A stretch of DNA of 64,000 nt, taken from Bacteroidales bacterium. GTDB lineage: Bacteria; Bacteroidota; Bacteroidia; Bacteroidales; WCHB1-69. The notes under the pieces were generated by a model. The model had not been told where the DNA came from. It searched no databases and worked only from the letters and a program-made list of their open reading frames with translations. The stretch is taken from NCBI GenBank assembly GCA_017649855.1, contig JAGCGA010000040.1, positions 19,292 to 83,291 of the forward strand, read 5' to 3'. Shown here piece by piece: positions 1 through 11,522 of this stretch; positions within the stretch are counted from its first letter, which is position 1, and every line of letters starts with the position of its first letter. The translations under genes and the position numbers were made by a program.

Positions 1-1
1 T

Positions 2-1120
2 TTGAACCTGGAAAACAAAAAAGGCTTCTATTTCGGAACCTTCACCCACACCTTTCAGTTCAACAGAATCAACAGTCTGTTTTACGACCATGACCTCAAC
101 AACGACTTCTATCAAAACCAATACTATATCAACACGGACACCACCCGCGACACCATCTGCTACAACAGCATCTCCAATGCCCTGCAGTGGTCCAATTACC
201 GTCCTTTTGACACTGTCAGCAGTCAAAACTACTTCTTCCGCATTGCTGGTGGCGCCCGCCATGAATATGTAGGAGCGCTCATGCCCTATTATCGTGGCAA
301 CACCCTGACCGTGTTCGCCCGCACGAACATCCGTCTTTTCAGTGTCTGGGACATCTTCGGCGGCATCTCCTACTCCTTCTTCGGATACAACAAAAACGAT
401 GCTCATGCCTACGCCAAGGCCACTTTTGCCATCAACCGACGAACCCGTCACCATCTTGGCTTCACGGCGGACTTCTACCGTGTATCGCCCGACTATTTCT
501 ACAGTTATTACATTGGCAACAACAGCCTCTGGTACAACGACTGGCCCAAGCAGAACAACCTCAAGCTCAGCGCCTATTGGACCCGGAAAGACTACAAGGT
601 GAGCTTTAACTACTACATGATGCATCACTACATTTTCCTCAACAGCCAATACGTTCCCGAGATGTCCAAAGCCGGGATCAGTATCATACAGTTGCAAGCA
701 GAGGCACCCGTCCGGATCCAGAATTTCTATTTGGATGTCTATATGGCCTTGCAGCATGCCACCCAATCCGACATTTCGTTGCCGCTCTTTGCCGGCAAGC
801 TGTCAACCGGCTACTGTTTCCGCATCTTCAAAAAAAGACTCAACATCCAGTTGGGAGGCGATTTGATGTTCAACACCTCCTATTATGCTGACGGCTATAA
901 TCCCTTACTGCACCAATTCTATCATCAGGAAGAGATCAAGTTGGGCAACTATCTGTACTTCGACCTGCATCTTTCCTTCCGTGTGAAGCGCATCTCCTTC
1001 TTTGTCAGAGGAGGCAACCTCTTGGCGGGGCTGATGGGCTTCCGATACGTCACCACGCCCAGTTATCCAATGCAGGCGCAGAATTTAAGGGTGGGCATCA
1101 ACTGGCGTTTTTATGACTAA
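2..1120 (+). CDS. Putative outer-membrane porin, C-terminal part (5' end outside window)
   Basis: The reading frame is open from the first bases, so the gene starts upstream of the window; 372 residues are visible. The sequence alternates short aromatic-rich strands and loops, as in an outer-membrane beta barrel. It ends with the strand LRVGINWRFYD, a terminal aromatic strand typical of Bacteroidota 'putative porin' proteins (Porin_10 type), whose C-termini also carry the GLMGFRYVTTPSYPMQ-like stretch seen here. The likely role is passive solute passage across the outer membrane; substrate unknown. fumC follows after 26 bases with no clear promoter between, so the two may be cotranscribed. 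Confidence 0.8.
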   Translation: MNLENKKGFYFGTFTHTFQFNRINSLFYDHDLNNDFYQNQYYINTDTTRDTICYNSISNALQWSNYRPFDTVSSQNYFFRIAGGARHEYVGALMPYYRGNTLTVFARTNIRLFSVWDIFGGISYSFFGYNKNDAHAYAKATFAINRRTRHHLGFTADFYRVSPDYFYSYYIGNNSLWYNDWPKQNNLKLSAYWTRKDYKVSFNYYMMHHYIFLNSQYVPEMSKAGISIIQLQAEAPVRIQNFYLDVYMALQHATQSDISLPLFAGKLSTGYCFRIFKKRLNIQLGGDLMFNTSYYADGYNPLLHQFYHQEEIKLGNYLYFDLHLSFRVKRISFFVRGGNLLAGLMGFRYVTTPSYPMQAQNLRVGINWRFYD

Positions 1121-1146
1121 CATTACAACCTTTAATATTTCAAAAA

Positions 1147-2517
<1,371 letters not shown>

Positions 2518-2740
2518 TCAGTGATTAGTGAACAGTGATCTGTGATCAGTTAGAAGTCAAGAATTGAAAATTGAAAATTGAAAATTAAAAATAAGCAGTT
2601 AAGAGGATAAGAGGGTTTAGTTACTTAGTTACTTAGTTTCTTAGTTTCTTAATTACTTAGTTCCTTTTATCGGTCAAAGTTAAAGTTCAAAGTCAAAGTT
2701 CAAAGTTCAAAGTCAAAGTCAAAGTTAAAGTCAACGTCCC
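2518..2740. repeat. Intergenic low-complexity repeats
   Basis: No gene is visible. Three simple phrase families follow each other: a GTGATCAGTGATTAGTGAACA-like stretch (2515-2552), AAAATTGAAAATTG repeats (2562-2590), AGTTACTTAGTT/AGTTTCTTAGTT repeats (2617-2663), and AAAGTTCAAAGTC repeats (2675-2730). The first phrase recurs in reverse orientation before the exonuclease gene near 61160-61200. These resemble spreading short-word repeats at gene ends rather than coding DNA. Confidence 0.75.
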
Positions 2741-3421
2741 ATGTCCACCATCCTCATCGCCTCGCTGCTGCCGGTAGTCATCCTGATGGCCTACATCTAT
2801 GCAAAGGACAGATACAAGAAAGAGCCTTTCTCCATGATCCTCAAGGCACTGATAGGAGGTGCGTTGGCCGGCCTCTTGGATGTCTTGTTGCTCTCCCTCA
2901 CGGGACTGGGCAGCATTCAGTTCTACGACCCTTTGATCAACTCAGCCTACATGGCGTTCGGCCTTGCCGGTCTTCCCGAAGAGCTATGTAAATTCTTCTT
3001 CCTGTATCTCTTCATCTGGCGAAGCCCCTACTTTGACGAATACTATGACGGCGTGGAATACGGAGCCTTCACAGGTCTGGGCTTCGCCGCCTTGGAAAAC
3101 ATCGGCTATGTGTCGCAATACGGCCTGCAGGTGGCAGTGTCCCGGGCGTTGTTCGCCGTCCCAGCCCATTGCTTCTTCGGCATCATCATGGGCTACTTCT
3201 TCGCTTACGCCAAATTCAGACCATGGCATCGCAAAAGATACCTGCTGCTTTCATTGTTCCTACCTGTGATCTTCCATGGAATCTATGACTTCTTGCTGAT
3301 GTACAACAACGCCTTGGAAGATGTCCAACTTGGCTACATCCTCTATGCAGGCTGGTTTGTCTTCTTCTTCCTGATGTTCCGCTTTGCGAAGAAGAGGCTC
3401 CACAAGATGATCGGCAAATAG
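2741..3421 (+). CDS. PrsW-family intramembrane protease
   Basis: A 226-residue polytopic membrane protein with about seven hydrophobic segments. It carries the family motifs in order: a PEE pair followed by CK near residue 80, FTGLGFAALENIGY near 110-123, a HCFFGIIMGY segment near 146-155, and HGIYDF near 182-187. PrsW of Bacillus cleaves the anti-sigma factor RsiW; other members of this CPBP-like glutamic protease superfamily have varied or unknown targets. No anti-sigma gene lies nearby, so the substrate here is unknown. It is convergent with uvrA, only 5 bases apart. Confidence 0.85.
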   Translation: MSTILIASLLPVVILMAYIYAKDRYKKEPFSMILKALIGGALAGLLDVLLLSLTGLGSIQFYDPLINSAYMAFGLAGLPEELCKFFFLYLFIWRSPYFDEYYDGVEYGAFTGLGFAALENIGYVSQYGLQVAVSRALFAVPAHCFFGIIMGYFFAYAKFRPWHRKRYLLLSLFLPVIFHGIYDFLLMYNNALEDVQLGYILYAGWFVFFFLMFRFAKKRLHKMIGK

Positions 3422-3435
3422 CGGGCCTATTTGCC
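3413..3435. terminator. Perfect hairpin across two convergent stop codons
   Basis: A perfect 9-bp stem (GGCAAATAG with CTATTTGCC) and 5-base loop includes the last codons and stop codons of both the PrsW gene and uvrA. It lacks a strong U-tract on either strand, so it may be a bidirectional terminator or a 3'-end stabiliser. Confidence 0.5.
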
Positions 3436-6258
3436 CATTTTCTCCTTCAGCACTTGAGCGGTATAGGAGCGCTTGCGTTCTATCAACTTCTCGGGTGTGC
3501 CCTCAAAGACCACCTCGCCACCCTTCTCTCCCCCTTCGGGTCCCAGATCAATGATCCAGTCGGCGCACTTGATCAGTTCCGTATTATGCTCAATCACCCA
3601 AATGGAGTTATTGCGTTCGATAATGCGGTTAAAGGCGGCATAAAGCTTGTTGATATCATGAAAATGCAGGCCAGTGGTAGGCTCGTCGAAGATAAAGAGT
3701 TTGTTCTGGTCCTTGTCTTCCTGCGACAGATAGTAGGCCAGTTTCACACGCTGGGCCTCACCACCGGAGAGTGTGGAGGAGGACTGTCCCAGCACCAGAT
3801 AGTCGAGGCCGACCTCTTCCAGAGGAATCAGGCGGCGCAAGATATTCTTGATCACATCGGTCATGGGCAGGGAGCGGAAGAACTCCACCGCCTCCCGGAC
3901 GGTCATCTGGAGGATATCATAGATGTTTCTGTCATTGACTTTGATGTCGAGGGCCTCATCCCGGAAGCGTTGGCCATCGCAGGAGGGGCATACCAGCTCC
4001 ACATCGGCCATAAACTGCATGTTGATACGGATCCGGCCCTCGCCTTCGCACTCTTCACAACGGCCGCCAGCCACATTGAAGGAGAAGAACGAGGAGCGGT
4101 AGTTACGTTGTTTGGCCAAGGGCTGCGAGGCAAAGAGCTCCCGGATGTGGTCATACGCCTTGACGTACGTCACAGGGTTGGAGCGGGTGGAACGGCCAAT
4201 GGGGTCCTGGTCCACGAAGACGACCTCCCGGATGCGGGTCATATCGGCCTCAATTCGGGAATAGCGCCCCGGCTTCACGCTGCCCTGGTTCAGCATCTTC
4301 ATCAGTCCCGGGTAGAGCACGTTGGAGACCAGGCTGCTCTTGCCAGAGCCGCTCACGCCGGTGATGACCACCAGGCACTCCAGCGGAAGCTTCACATCGA
4401 TATTCTTGAGGTTATGTTCCTTGGCACCGAACACTTCCACATAGTTACGCCACTTACGGCGCGTCTTGGGTTTGGGGATGGAGAGGCACTCCTCGGGTGC
4501 ATAACCGCCGATGATGCCGCGCATATAGGAAGCGGTAAGATTGTCTTTCGTCGCCAGCAACTGGTCAATCGTCCCACTGAACACAACCTCGCCACCATTC
4601 TGGCCCGCAAGAAGGCCAATGTCGATGATATAGTCAGCGGCGCGGATGATGGCATCGTCATGTTCCACGATGACCACGGTATTGCCGATATCGCGAAGAT
4701 GTTTCAGCACGTTGATCAGATTATGGGTGTCGCGGGGGTGCAGGCCGATGCTGGGCTCGTCGAGCACGTAGAGCGAGCCCACCAAGCTACTGCCCAGGGA
4801 GGTGGCCAAGTTGATACGTTGCACCTCACCGCCCGACAGGGTGCCGCATTGCCGCTCCAGCGTCAAGTAGCCGAGGCCCACCTCGTTGAGGACCCCGATA
4901 CGGTTGGTGAGTTCCCGCACCAAGAGCTCGGCAATCTTCTTCTCAGCAGCGTTTGCATAGTGGAATTTCTGAAAGAAAACATGCAGATCGGAGAGCTGCA
5001 TGCTGATCAGATCCACGATGGTCTTGCCGTTCACGCGCACATAGGAGGCGTCGGGACGCAGACGGTGTCCTTGACAGTCGGGACAGGTCTCGCGGCCGCG
5101 ATAACGCGCACGGAGTACCCGATATTGAATCTTGTAGGCGTTGGCATCCACAAACTGGAAGAACTGCTCAATGCCCTCCACCTGACGAGTCGGATCGCCA
5201 TGCCAAAGCAGGTCATACTCCTCCGGGGTCAGGTCCTCGATGGGACAGTGCAAACGAAAGCCTCGCTTGGAAGCCTGACGCATGAAGTAGGTCTTCCACT
5301 CCTTCAGGACATCCCCATGCCAGCAGGCCACTGCATCCTCCGCGACAGAGAGGGAACGGTCCGGGAACACCAGGTCCGCATCCACACCCTCGATACTGCC
5401 GGAGCCGGAGCAGGTCTTGCAAGCCCCATAGGGGTTGTTGAAACTGAACAGGTTCACGGACGGCTCCTCAAAAAGCATCCCGTCAGCCTCGAAGCGGTTG
5501 TTGAACGACTTCTGGCTCACCGTGTCTCCCTCCACCTGAATCACACAGGCGCCCTTCCCCTCGTGGAAGGCTGTCTGCAGGGAGTCTTGCAGACGGGTGG
5601 CATTGGCCGACAGATTGTCCGACTTGAAACGGTCAACGAGCAGGAACATCACATCCACCCGCGTGGCCTTCCGGCCATTGAGGAACTCATCTATCTCGCA
5701 CAACTTCTTATCATAGACCACACGGCTGAAGCCCTGCAGCTTCAACATGCCGAGTTGTTCCACCAGAGTACGGCCCTCGGGGATGGCGATGGGCGACAGC
5801 ACATAGACTCTCTTTCCTTCCGGAATGGTCATCACATAGTTGAACACATCCTCCACATAGTCGCGACGCACCTCCTTCCCGCTGACGGGCGAATAGGTGT
5901 GGCCGATGCGGGCGAACAACAGCTTCAGATACTCATATATCTCGGTCACGGTGCCCACGGTGGAGCGGGGATTGTGGGACATGCTGTACTGCTGGATGGC
6001 AATAGCCGGCGGTATGCCTTTCACCGACCTGACCTCGGGCTTGTGCATCTTGCCCATGAACTGCCGGGCGTATGAGCTGAGACTCTCCACATAACGCCGT
6101 TGGCCCTCTGCATAAAGGGTATCAAAAGCCAACGACGACTTTCCAGATCCTGAGAGGCCTGTCACCACCACCAGCGCATTTCGGGGGATATCCACATCGA
6201 TATTTTTCAGGTTGTTGACCCTGACACCCCGCAACTCTATCACTTTATCGTTTGCCAT
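3427..6258 (-). CDS. uvrA: UvrABC excinuclease subunit A
   Basis: DNA-damage recognition ATPase of nucleotide excision repair; loads UvrB on lesions. The 943-residue length is normal. The first ATP site has [15 protein letters not shown] at the N-terminus, the second [18 protein letters not shown] near residues 640-657. Both ABC signatures ([12 protein letters not shown] and [12 protein letters not shown]) are present. Zn-binding CxxC pairs are seen in each half ([30 protein letters not shown]). The DciA-like gene lies 58 bases upstream on the same strand, so the two may share a transcript. A very long open frame on the opposite strand is a shadow of its codon bias. Confidence 0.97.
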   Translation of the reverse strand: MANDKVIELRGVRVNNLKNIDVDIPRNALVVVTGLSGSGKSSLAFDTLYAEGQRRYVESLSSYARQFMGKMHKPEVRSVKGIPPAIAIQQYSMSHNPRSTVGTVTEIYEYLKLLFARIGHTYSPVSGKEVRRDYVEDVFNYVMTIPEGKRVYVLSPIAIPEGRTLVEQLGMLKLQGFSRVVYDKKLCEIDEFLNGRKATRVDVMFLLVDRFKSDNLSANATRLQDSLQTAFHEGKGACVIQVEGDTVSQKSFNNRFEADGMLFEEPSVNLFSFNNPYGACKTCSGSGSIEGVDADLVFPDRSLSVAEDAVACWHGDVLKEWKTYFMRQASKRGFRLHCPIEDLTPEEYDLLWHGDPTRQVEGIEQFFQFVDANAYKIQYRVLRARYRGRETCPDCQGHRLRPDASYVRVNGKTIVDLISMQLSDLHVFFQKFHYANAAEKKIAELLVRELTNRIGVLNEVGLGYLTLERQCGTLSGGEVQRINLATSLGSSLVGSLYVLDEPSIGLHPRDTHNLINVLKHLRDIGNTVVIVEHDDAIIRAADYIIDIGLLAGQNGGEVVFSGTIDQLLATKDNLTASYMRGIIGGYAPEECLSIPKPKTRRKWRNYVEVFGAKEHNLKNIDVKLPLECLVVITGVSGSGKSSLVSNVLYPGLMKMLNQGSVKPGRYSRIEADMTRIREVVFVDQDPIGRSTRSNPVTYVKAYDHIRELFASQPLAKQRNYRSSFFSFNVAGGRCEECEGEGRIRINMQFMADVELVCPSCDGQRFRDEALDIKVNDRNIYDILQMTVREAVEFFRSLPMTDVIKNILRRLIPLEEVGLDYLVLGQSSSTLSGGEAQRVKLAYYLSQEDKDQNKLFIFDEPTTGLHFHDINKLYAAFNRIIERNNSIWVIEHNTELIKCADWIIDLGPEGGEKGGEVVFEGTPEKLIERKRSYTAQVLKEKMGK

Positions 6259-6316
6259 CTTCCGTTTTTATCCGTTTATTAAGCTATATCATATCATCTT
6301 GCCAAGTGACAACCCA

Positions 6317-6607
6317 TCACACAAAAAGGATATCCTTGATGACAGGAAAGGCATAATCGGCATTGATACGGTTCAGGATGTTCGTTTTCTGACCCATCAG
6401 TTCAAAGCGCAAGGCGGCATTGGTCACCTTGACGCGCATGACACCGTTGATGACCGACTGGCAGGTGGAATACCTGGCACAGGCATCTCCGACATATTGC
6501 GGCCAATTTTCCATCACGATCCGTTCGGCATACAACTGCTGCTTGCCGTTTTTCTGCACGAACTTCTGCAATAACTCTTTGACTGAATGCGTATTATCAG
6601 ATTTCAT
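6317..6607 (-). CDS. DUF721 (DciA-like) protein
   Basis: A 96-residue DUF721 protein with the typical core ([15 protein letters not shown], then [16 protein letters not shown]). DciA proteins of this family load or recruit the replicative helicase DnaB in bacteria lacking DnaC or DnaI, so it may act with the DnaB at 26.7-28.3 kb; that role is inferred from the family. Its promoter faces away from trpS, with the -7 box at 6628-6636 on the minus strand. uvrA follows downstream in the same orientation. Confidence 0.8.
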   Translation of the reverse strand: MKSDNTHSVKELLQKFVQKNGKQQLYAERIVMENWPQYVGDACARYSTCQSVINGVMRVKVTNAALRFELMGQKTNILNRINADYAFPVIKDILFV

Positions 6608-6627
6608 CCCTCTTAAAATTCAAGACG

Positions 6628-6636
6628 GCAAATATA
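6628..6636 (-). promoter_or_regulatory. -7 box (TATATTTGC) for the DciA-like gene
   Basis: Matches the Bacteroidota -7 consensus TAnnTTTGC on the minus strand, 21 bases before the start codon. It stands back to back with the trpS box, forming a compact divergent promoter. Confidence 0.7.
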
Positions 6637-6659
6637 CAAAAATGGAGCCAGTTTTTGTG

Positions 6660-6668
6660 TATATTTGC
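6660..6668 (+). promoter_or_regulatory. -7 box (TATATTTGC) for trpS
   Basis: Matches TAnnTTTGC 21 bases before the trpS start, which supports ATG 6690 over upstream in-frame starts that would lie within or before the promoter. Confidence 0.75.
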
Positions 6669-6689
6669 GGCCTGAAAAAAATATATACT

Positions 6690-7685
6690 ATGGATACTGT
6701 TGTTAGCGGCATCAGGCCGACTGGATTATTACATTTGGGCAATTATTTCGGAGCCCTCAGAAACTTTATCAAGATGCAGGAGGAGGCGCGTTGTTTCTTT
6801 TTCATCGCAGACTATCACTCCCTCACCACGCATCCCACCCCTACGGATCTGCAAACCAACGTCAAGAATGTGCTGATTGACTACATTGCCGCAGGACTGG
6901 ACCCGGAGAAGGCCACCATCTATGTGCAGAGCGACGTTCCGGAAGTGTGCGAGCTCAGCCTGCTGTTGTCGATGAATGTCTACATCGGCGAGTTGCAGCG
7001 TGTGGCATCGTTCAAGGAGAAGGTGCGCCGCCAGCCGCAGAATGTGAATGCAGGCCTGCTCAACTACCCTGTGCTGATGGCTGCCGACATCCTGCTGCAC
7101 CGAGCCGACAAGGTGCCCGTGGGCAAAGACCAGGAACAGCATCTGGAGATGACCCGCGACTTTGCGCAACGGTTCAACCATATCTACAAGCATGAGTACT
7201 TCAAGCTGCCTGTGGCTTACAACTTCGGCAACGAGCTGGTCAAGATCCCCGGACTCGATGGTTCCACCAAGATGTCCAAGTCCGACAACGAAGGCTCTTG
7301 CATCTATCTGGCCGACGCGCCCGAGGTGGTCCGCAAGAAGGTGATGAAAGCCGTCTCCGACAGCGGTCCCACCGAGCCGGGCCAGCCCAAGTCGCAGGCT
7401 GTGGAGAACCTCTTCCAGCTGATGAAGGCCGTCTCCGCCCCCGACACCCTGCAGTATTTCGAAGACCAGTACCAGAAGTGTGCCATCCGTTATGGCGACA
7501 TGAAGAAACAGCTGGCCGCGGACATGATTGCCTTTATCCAGCCCATCTACGAACGCATCCAGGAGTTGCGTTCCAAAGACGACTATATCAGCAAAGTGGC
7601 CAGGATGGGTGCTGAGCGGGCGCGCGAGAGTGCCGCCAAGACCGTCCGGGAAGTACGTGAAATTATCGGATTCAAACCCTTATAG
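6690..7685 (+). CDS. trpS: Tryptophanyl-tRNA synthetase
   Basis: Charges tRNA-Trp with tryptophan in the cytoplasm. The 331-residue class I synthetase has the HIGH-equivalent HLGN near residue 13 and KMSKS near 194-198, with GLDGSTKMSKSD context. The frame is open further upstream, but the -7 box at 6660-6668 makes ATG 6690 (MDTVVSGIRPTG) the sensible start. The VWA gene begins 3 bases after the stop, indicating translational coupling in one operon. Confidence 0.96.
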   Translation: MDTVVSGIRPTGLLHLGNYFGALRNFIKMQEEARCFFFIADYHSLTTHPTPTDLQTNVKNVLIDYIAAGLDPEKATIYVQSDVPEVCELSLLLSMNVYIGELQRVASFKEKVRRQPQNVNAGLLNYPVLMAADILLHRADKVPVGKDQEQHLEMTRDFAQRFNHIYKHEYFKLPVAYNFGNELVKIPGLDGSTKMSKSDNEGSCIYLADAPEVVRKKVMKAVSDSGPTEPGQPKSQAVENLFQLMKAVSAPDTLQYFEDQYQKCAIRYGDMKKQLAADMIAFIQPIYERIQELRSKDDYISKVARMGAERARESAAKTVREVREIIGFKPL

Positions 7686-7688
7686 ACC

Positions 7689-9785
7689 ATGTCATTACTG
7701 GCAGAACACTCCCTTTGGCTGATACCAGTTGCCATCGCCTTGGGCGTCGGATACGCGCTCTTCCTCTATTTCCGCAACCACAACATCGAGTTCGAAAAGG
7801 GGCATCGTATCGCCATGGCCTCCCTGCGTGGCTTGGCTGTGACCCTCATGGCCCTGCTGCTGATGTCTCCCATGCTGAAACGGACCGTCAAGGAGACCGA
7901 CAAGCCCGTGGTCATCGTGGCGGTGGACAACAGCGAGTCGCTGCGCGCCGCCCCAGACTCAAGTTTCTACCTCAAGGACTATGCCGCCCGCGTGGGCGAA
8001 CTCATCGCCGACATCGGCTCCCAGTACGAAGTCAAGACCTATCTGGTGGGTGACGAGAATCGACTCACCCCCGAGAACGAAGCCTTACAGATTCCGTTAA
8101 ACGACAAATCCACCAACCTCTCCTCCCTTTTCGAAGAGATGGAGATGCTCTACGCCAACCGCAATGTGGGCGCGGTGGTCATGCTCAGCGACGGCATCTA
8201 CAACACCGGGGCCAACCCCTACTACCGGGCTGAGAAGGTGAAATACCCCGTCTATACGGTCGGCTTGGGCAGCCCAGAACTGAGCACCGACCTGCTCATC
8301 GCCGGCGTGGACTACAACAAGCAGGCCCTCAAGGGCAACTTCTTCCCCGTGGAGATCAAGGTGGCCGCCAACAAACTGGCCGGCAAACGCGCCGAACTGA
8401 CCGTCTCTGAAAACGGCAACACCATCCTCACCAAGTCCATCCAGATCAGTGGCAAGCAACATTTCGAGACTGTCAAGCTCAGCATCGAGGCCAAGAATTC
8501 CGGTCTCCACGGCTACACCATCGATCTGACCGAGCTGGACGGCGAAGTGACCTACAAGAACAACCACACCAAGTTCTACGTGGAGGTCATCGAACAACGC
8601 GACAAGATAGCCATCGTCTATCAGTCGCCCCACCCCGACGTGGCTGCCATCAAGGAGGCGCTGGAGCAGACCGACAGCTATGAGGTCACCGTTTCCTCCA
8701 TCGACCAATTCAATGGGACACCTTCCGACTACAGCCTCTTCATCCTGCACCAGCTGCCCGCCATTGGACAATCGGCAGCCAACCTGCTGACACAAATCCG
8801 GAAAGGCGGCATCTCCACGCTCTACATTTTAGGTCCTAAAAGCGACCTCAACAGCTTCAGCGGACTCAACAGCGGTGTCTCCATCACACAATCCAAAGCC
8901 CTGACCAACCAGGCAGTACCTGTCTATAACGAGAACTTCACCAGCTTTTCCTTTTCCGAGGAGACACGCCAGCTGATGGGACGTTTCCCTCCCGTCAAGA
9001 CCGTCTTCGGCACCTATAAGACAGCCGTGTCGGCCAACGTGTTCCTCTATCAGAAAGTCAGCGGCGTGGACACCAAATATCCGCTCATCGCCTTCAACGA
9101 AAACAGCGGCGTTCGCACGGGCGTCATCACCGGCTCTGGCATCTGGCAGTGGAAGCTATACAACTTTATGTATAAGGAGAACCATGATGCCTTCAACGAG
9201 ATCATCAACAAGACAGCGCTCTACCTAGCCTCCCGTACTGACAAGAGCCAGTTCCGGGTGCAACACGCACAGGTATTCCGCGAGAACAGCGACGTGGAGT
9301 TCACGGCCGAGCTATACAACGACAGCTACGAGCTGATCAACGAGCCGGATGTCAAGATGAGCATCAAGGGTCATGGCGACACCACCTACGAGGCCCAGTT
9401 CTCCAAGCAGAACAACGGCTACTACCTGAACGTCGGCGAGCTGCCTACGGGCACCTACCAGTGGACCGCCACCACCCAGTCGGGCAACAAGAAATTCTCC
9501 AAGAGCGGACAGTTCACCGTCCAGGAGGTCATGTTGGAGACTGCCAACCTCATTGCGGACCACGACCTGCTGAAGAGCATCTCTACCGCCACCAACGGTC
9601 AGTTCTTCACGCGGGACCAGATGAAAGAGGTGGCCAAAGCCATCAAGGCTAACGAGAACATCAAGACCATCGCCACCTACAAGAAACGCTACAAGATGCT
9701 GCTCAGCTCTCCCTGGTACCTAGGCGCCATCCTGCTACTGCTCGGCGTGGAATGGTTCTTGAGAAAGTTGAACGGAGGATACTGA
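7689..9785 (+). CDS. VWA-domain membrane protein
   Basis: A 698-residue protein with N-terminal membrane segments (about residues 7-26 and 44-60), a von Willebrand A domain with MIDAS motif DNSES near residue 79 and MLSDGIYNTG near 160, a long extracytoplasmic beta-rich region, and a C-terminal membrane helix (SSPWYLGAILLLLG). This layout resembles BatA/BatB-like proteins or membrane VWA proteins encoded near DUF4159 genes in Bacteroidota. The DUF4159 gene follows after 60 bases. Function unknown; a metal-dependent adhesion or scaffold role in the envelope is inferred from the domain. Confidence 0.75.
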   Translation: MSLLAEHSLWLIPVAIALGVGYALFLYFRNHNIEFEKGHRIAMASLRGLAVTLMALLLMSPMLKRTVKETDKPVVIVAVDNSESLRAAPDSSFYLKDYAARVGELIADIGSQYEVKTYLVGDENRLTPENEALQIPLNDKSTNLSSLFEEMEMLYANRNVGAVVMLSDGIYNTGANPYYRAEKVKYPVYTVGLGSPELSTDLLIAGVDYNKQALKGNFFPVEIKVAANKLAGKRAELTVSENGNTILTKSIQISGKQHFETVKLSIEAKNSGLHGYTIDLTELDGEVTYKNNHTKFYVEVIEQRDKIAIVYQSPHPDVAAIKEALEQTDSYEVTVSSIDQFNGTPSDYSLFILHQLPAIGQSAANLLTQIRKGGISTLYILGPKSDLNSFSGLNSGVSITQSKALTNQAVPVYNENFTSFSFSEETRQLMGRFPPVKTVFGTYKTAVSANVFLYQKVSGVDTKYPLIAFNENSGVRTGVITGSGIWQWKLYNFMYKENHDAFNEIINKTALYLASRTDKSQFRVQHAQVFRENSDVEFTAELYNDSYELINEPDVKMSIKGHGDTTYEAQFSKQNNGYYLNVGELPTGTYQWTATTQSGNKKFSKSGQFTVQEVMLETANLIADHDLLKSISTATNGQFFTRDQMKEVAKAIKANENIKTIATYKKRYKMLLSSPWYLGAILLLLGVEWFLRKLNGGY

Positions 9786-9845
9786 GAGGAGTTAATAGTT
9801 AAGAGTTAAGAGTTAATAGTTAAGAGTTAAAAGTTAATAGTTATA
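9786..9845. repeat. AGTTAATAGTTAAG-type low-complexity repeat
   Basis: The gap between the VWA and DUF4159 genes consists almost wholly of AGTTAAT and AGTTAAG heptad-like words. It leaves no room for a standard promoter, so the genes are probably cotranscribed. Confidence 0.7.
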
Positions 9846-10490
9846 ATGAAGAGACTACAGATCATCATATTTTTGTGCTTGACGTGGATGGTTGGATCAG
9901 CGCAGCAGATTGCCTTGCTGAAGTATAATGGTGGTGGTGACTGGTACGCCAACCCCACTTCGCTGCCCAACCTGATTGCCTTCTGCAACCAGAACTTAGG
10001 GATGTCGTTAGACAGCAAACCCGCCACCGTGGAGGTCGGCAGCAGCGACATCTTCCAATATCCCTACGTACACATGACCGGCCACGGCAACGTGGTCTTC
10101 AGCGAATCCGAAGTGGCCAACCTGCGCATGTACCTGATGGCTGGCGGCTTTCTCCATGCCGACGACAACTACGGCATGTCCTCGTACATCCGTCGCGAGA
10201 TGAAGAAGGTGTTTCCGGAGTTGGAGCTCGTGGAGTTGCCCTTCAACCATCCGATCTTCCATCAGAAGTACAACTTCCCGAACGGGCTGCCCAAGATTCA
10301 CGAACACGACAACAAGCCACCCCAAGCCTTTGCTCTTTTCTATGAGGGACGCATGGTCTTCCTCTTCACCTATGAGTGCGACTTAGGCGACGGCTGGGAA
10401 GACTTCGTCGTGCACAAAGACTCCGAGGCCACCCGCACCAAAGCCCTGCAGATGGGGGCGAACATCATACAGTATGTGTTTAGCTATTAG
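9846..10490 (+). CDS. DUF4159 secreted protein
   Basis: A 214-residue protein with a signal peptide (MKRLQIIIFLCLTWMVGSAQ). The rest matches the DUF4159 pattern: YVHMTGHGNVVFSE, LRMYLMAGGFLHADDNYG, and a late TYECDLGDGWED. The family has a glutamine amidotransferase-like fold and is often encoded near VWA, MoxR or BatA genes, as here; biochemical role unknown. It probably acts in the periplasm with the VWA protein. The stretch 10491-10560 holds TAGCCATTAGC-like words and no gene. Confidence 0.8.
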   Translation: MKRLQIIIFLCLTWMVGSAQQIALLKYNGGGDWYANPTSLPNLIAFCNQNLGMSLDSKPATVEVGSSDIFQYPYVHMTGHGNVVFSESEVANLRMYLMAGGFLHADDNYGMSSYIRREMKKVFPELELVELPFNHPIFHQKYNFPNGLPKIHEHDNKPPQAFALFYEGRMVFLFTYECDLGDGWEDFVVHKDSEATRTKALQMGANIIQYVFSY

Positions 10491-10560
10491 CTGTTGGCTG
10501 TTGGCCGTTAGCCATTAGCTATATAGCCGTTAATCTTTCAAAATCTTAATTTCTTTGTTC

Positions 10561-11418
10561 ATGAAAAAAAATTTTATCATCACCATAATGCTGTTCCTCT
10601 GCGTGGGAATCTCTTTCGCCCAGAAGGACACCATCACAGTCATCTCCTTCAACATCCGCTACAACAACCCTGGCGATGGCGACAACATCTGGGACAACCG
10701 CAAGGCTTCGGTGGTCAAGATGGTCGAGATGGAGCAGCCCGACTTCCTCTGCATCCAGGAGGCCTACATGGTACAGCTCAGCTATCTGTTGGACAAGCTG
10801 CCGGACTATAAATACATCGGCGTGGGTCGTGACGACGGCAAGCAAGGTGGTGAGCATATGGCCATCCTCTACCGGGCTGACCGCTATGAGTGGTCATCAC
10901 ATGGCGACTTCTGGCTCAGCGAGACACCAGACGTTTGCTCCCGAGGCTGGGATGCCGCCTGCCACCGCATCGTGACATGGGGTTTCTTCAAAGACAAGAA
11001 GACCGGAAAATATCTATACTGCTTCAACACGCACTTAGACCATGTGGGCGAGGTCGCCCGTTGCGAGTCTGTGAAGCTCATAACCAAACGCATCAAGCAA
11101 GATGCCCTCAACAAGAAATTCAACAAAGCTTTTGACAAGAAAGCTCCCATCTTCCTGACTGGCGACTTCAACTCCGGCATTGAGAGCGAGATCTTCGAAC
11201 CGCTGAAGAAGATCTTGAGTCAGGCCCGCGAGGATGCACCCGTCACCGATCATCGTGGCACCTTCAACGGCTGGGGCAACGCGCCCAACAACATCGTCAT
11301 CGACCACATCTTCTACAAGAACGTCACCCCAATCCTCTTCCAGACCCTCGACTCAGACAAGTACGGCCGCTGGCTCATCTCCGACCACTACCCGGTGAAA
11401 TGTGTGTTTGTGAGATAG
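10561..11418 (+). CDS. Secreted endonuclease/exonuclease/phosphatase-family protein
   Basis: A 285-residue protein with a signal peptide (MKKNFIITIMLFLCVGISFAQ). The EEP-fold motifs appear in order: SFNIRYNN, DFLCIQEAY (metal-binding Glu), NTHLDHVG, TGDFNS, IDHIFYK and SDHYPV (catalytic His at the end). Members of this fold cleave phosphodiesters in DNA, sphingomyelin or inositol phosphates; the secreted Bacteroidota forms are usually uncharacterised. The substrate cannot be told from sequence. Start at 10561 is preferred over 10555 because it gives a compact signal peptide. Confidence 0.85.
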   Translation: MKKNFIITIMLFLCVGISFAQKDTITVISFNIRYNNPGDGDNIWDNRKASVVKMVEMEQPDFLCIQEAYMVQLSYLLDKLPDYKYIGVGRDDGKQGGEHMAILYRADRYEWSSHGDFWLSETPDVCSRGWDAACHRIVTWGFFKDKKTGKYLYCFNTHLDHVGEVARCESVKLITKRIKQDALNKKFNKAFDKKAPIFLTGDFNSGIESEIFEPLKKILSQAREDAPVTDHRGTFNGWGNAPNNIVIDHIFYKNVTPILFQTLDSDKYGRWLISDHYPVKCVFVR

Positions 11419-11492
11419 TTACTCCTCTGTTTTTGTTAACATGATGATTATAAAAAAAAGCCAGGAGCAGCATTATTATCTATAAAAAATAG

Positions 11493-11501
11493 TATATTTG
11501 C
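11493..11501 (+). promoter_or_regulatory. -7 box (TATATTTGC) for pyrE
   Basis: Matches TAnnTTTGC, 21 bases before the pyrE start codon. Confidence 0.75.
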
Positions 11502-11522
11502 CGCCTGCTAATTATATATAAT

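Noticed and set aside
3454..6075. 873-codon open frame on the strand opposite uvrA
   Set aside because: It is the shadow of a highly codon-biased gene; the uvrA frame has all family motifs, the shadow has none.
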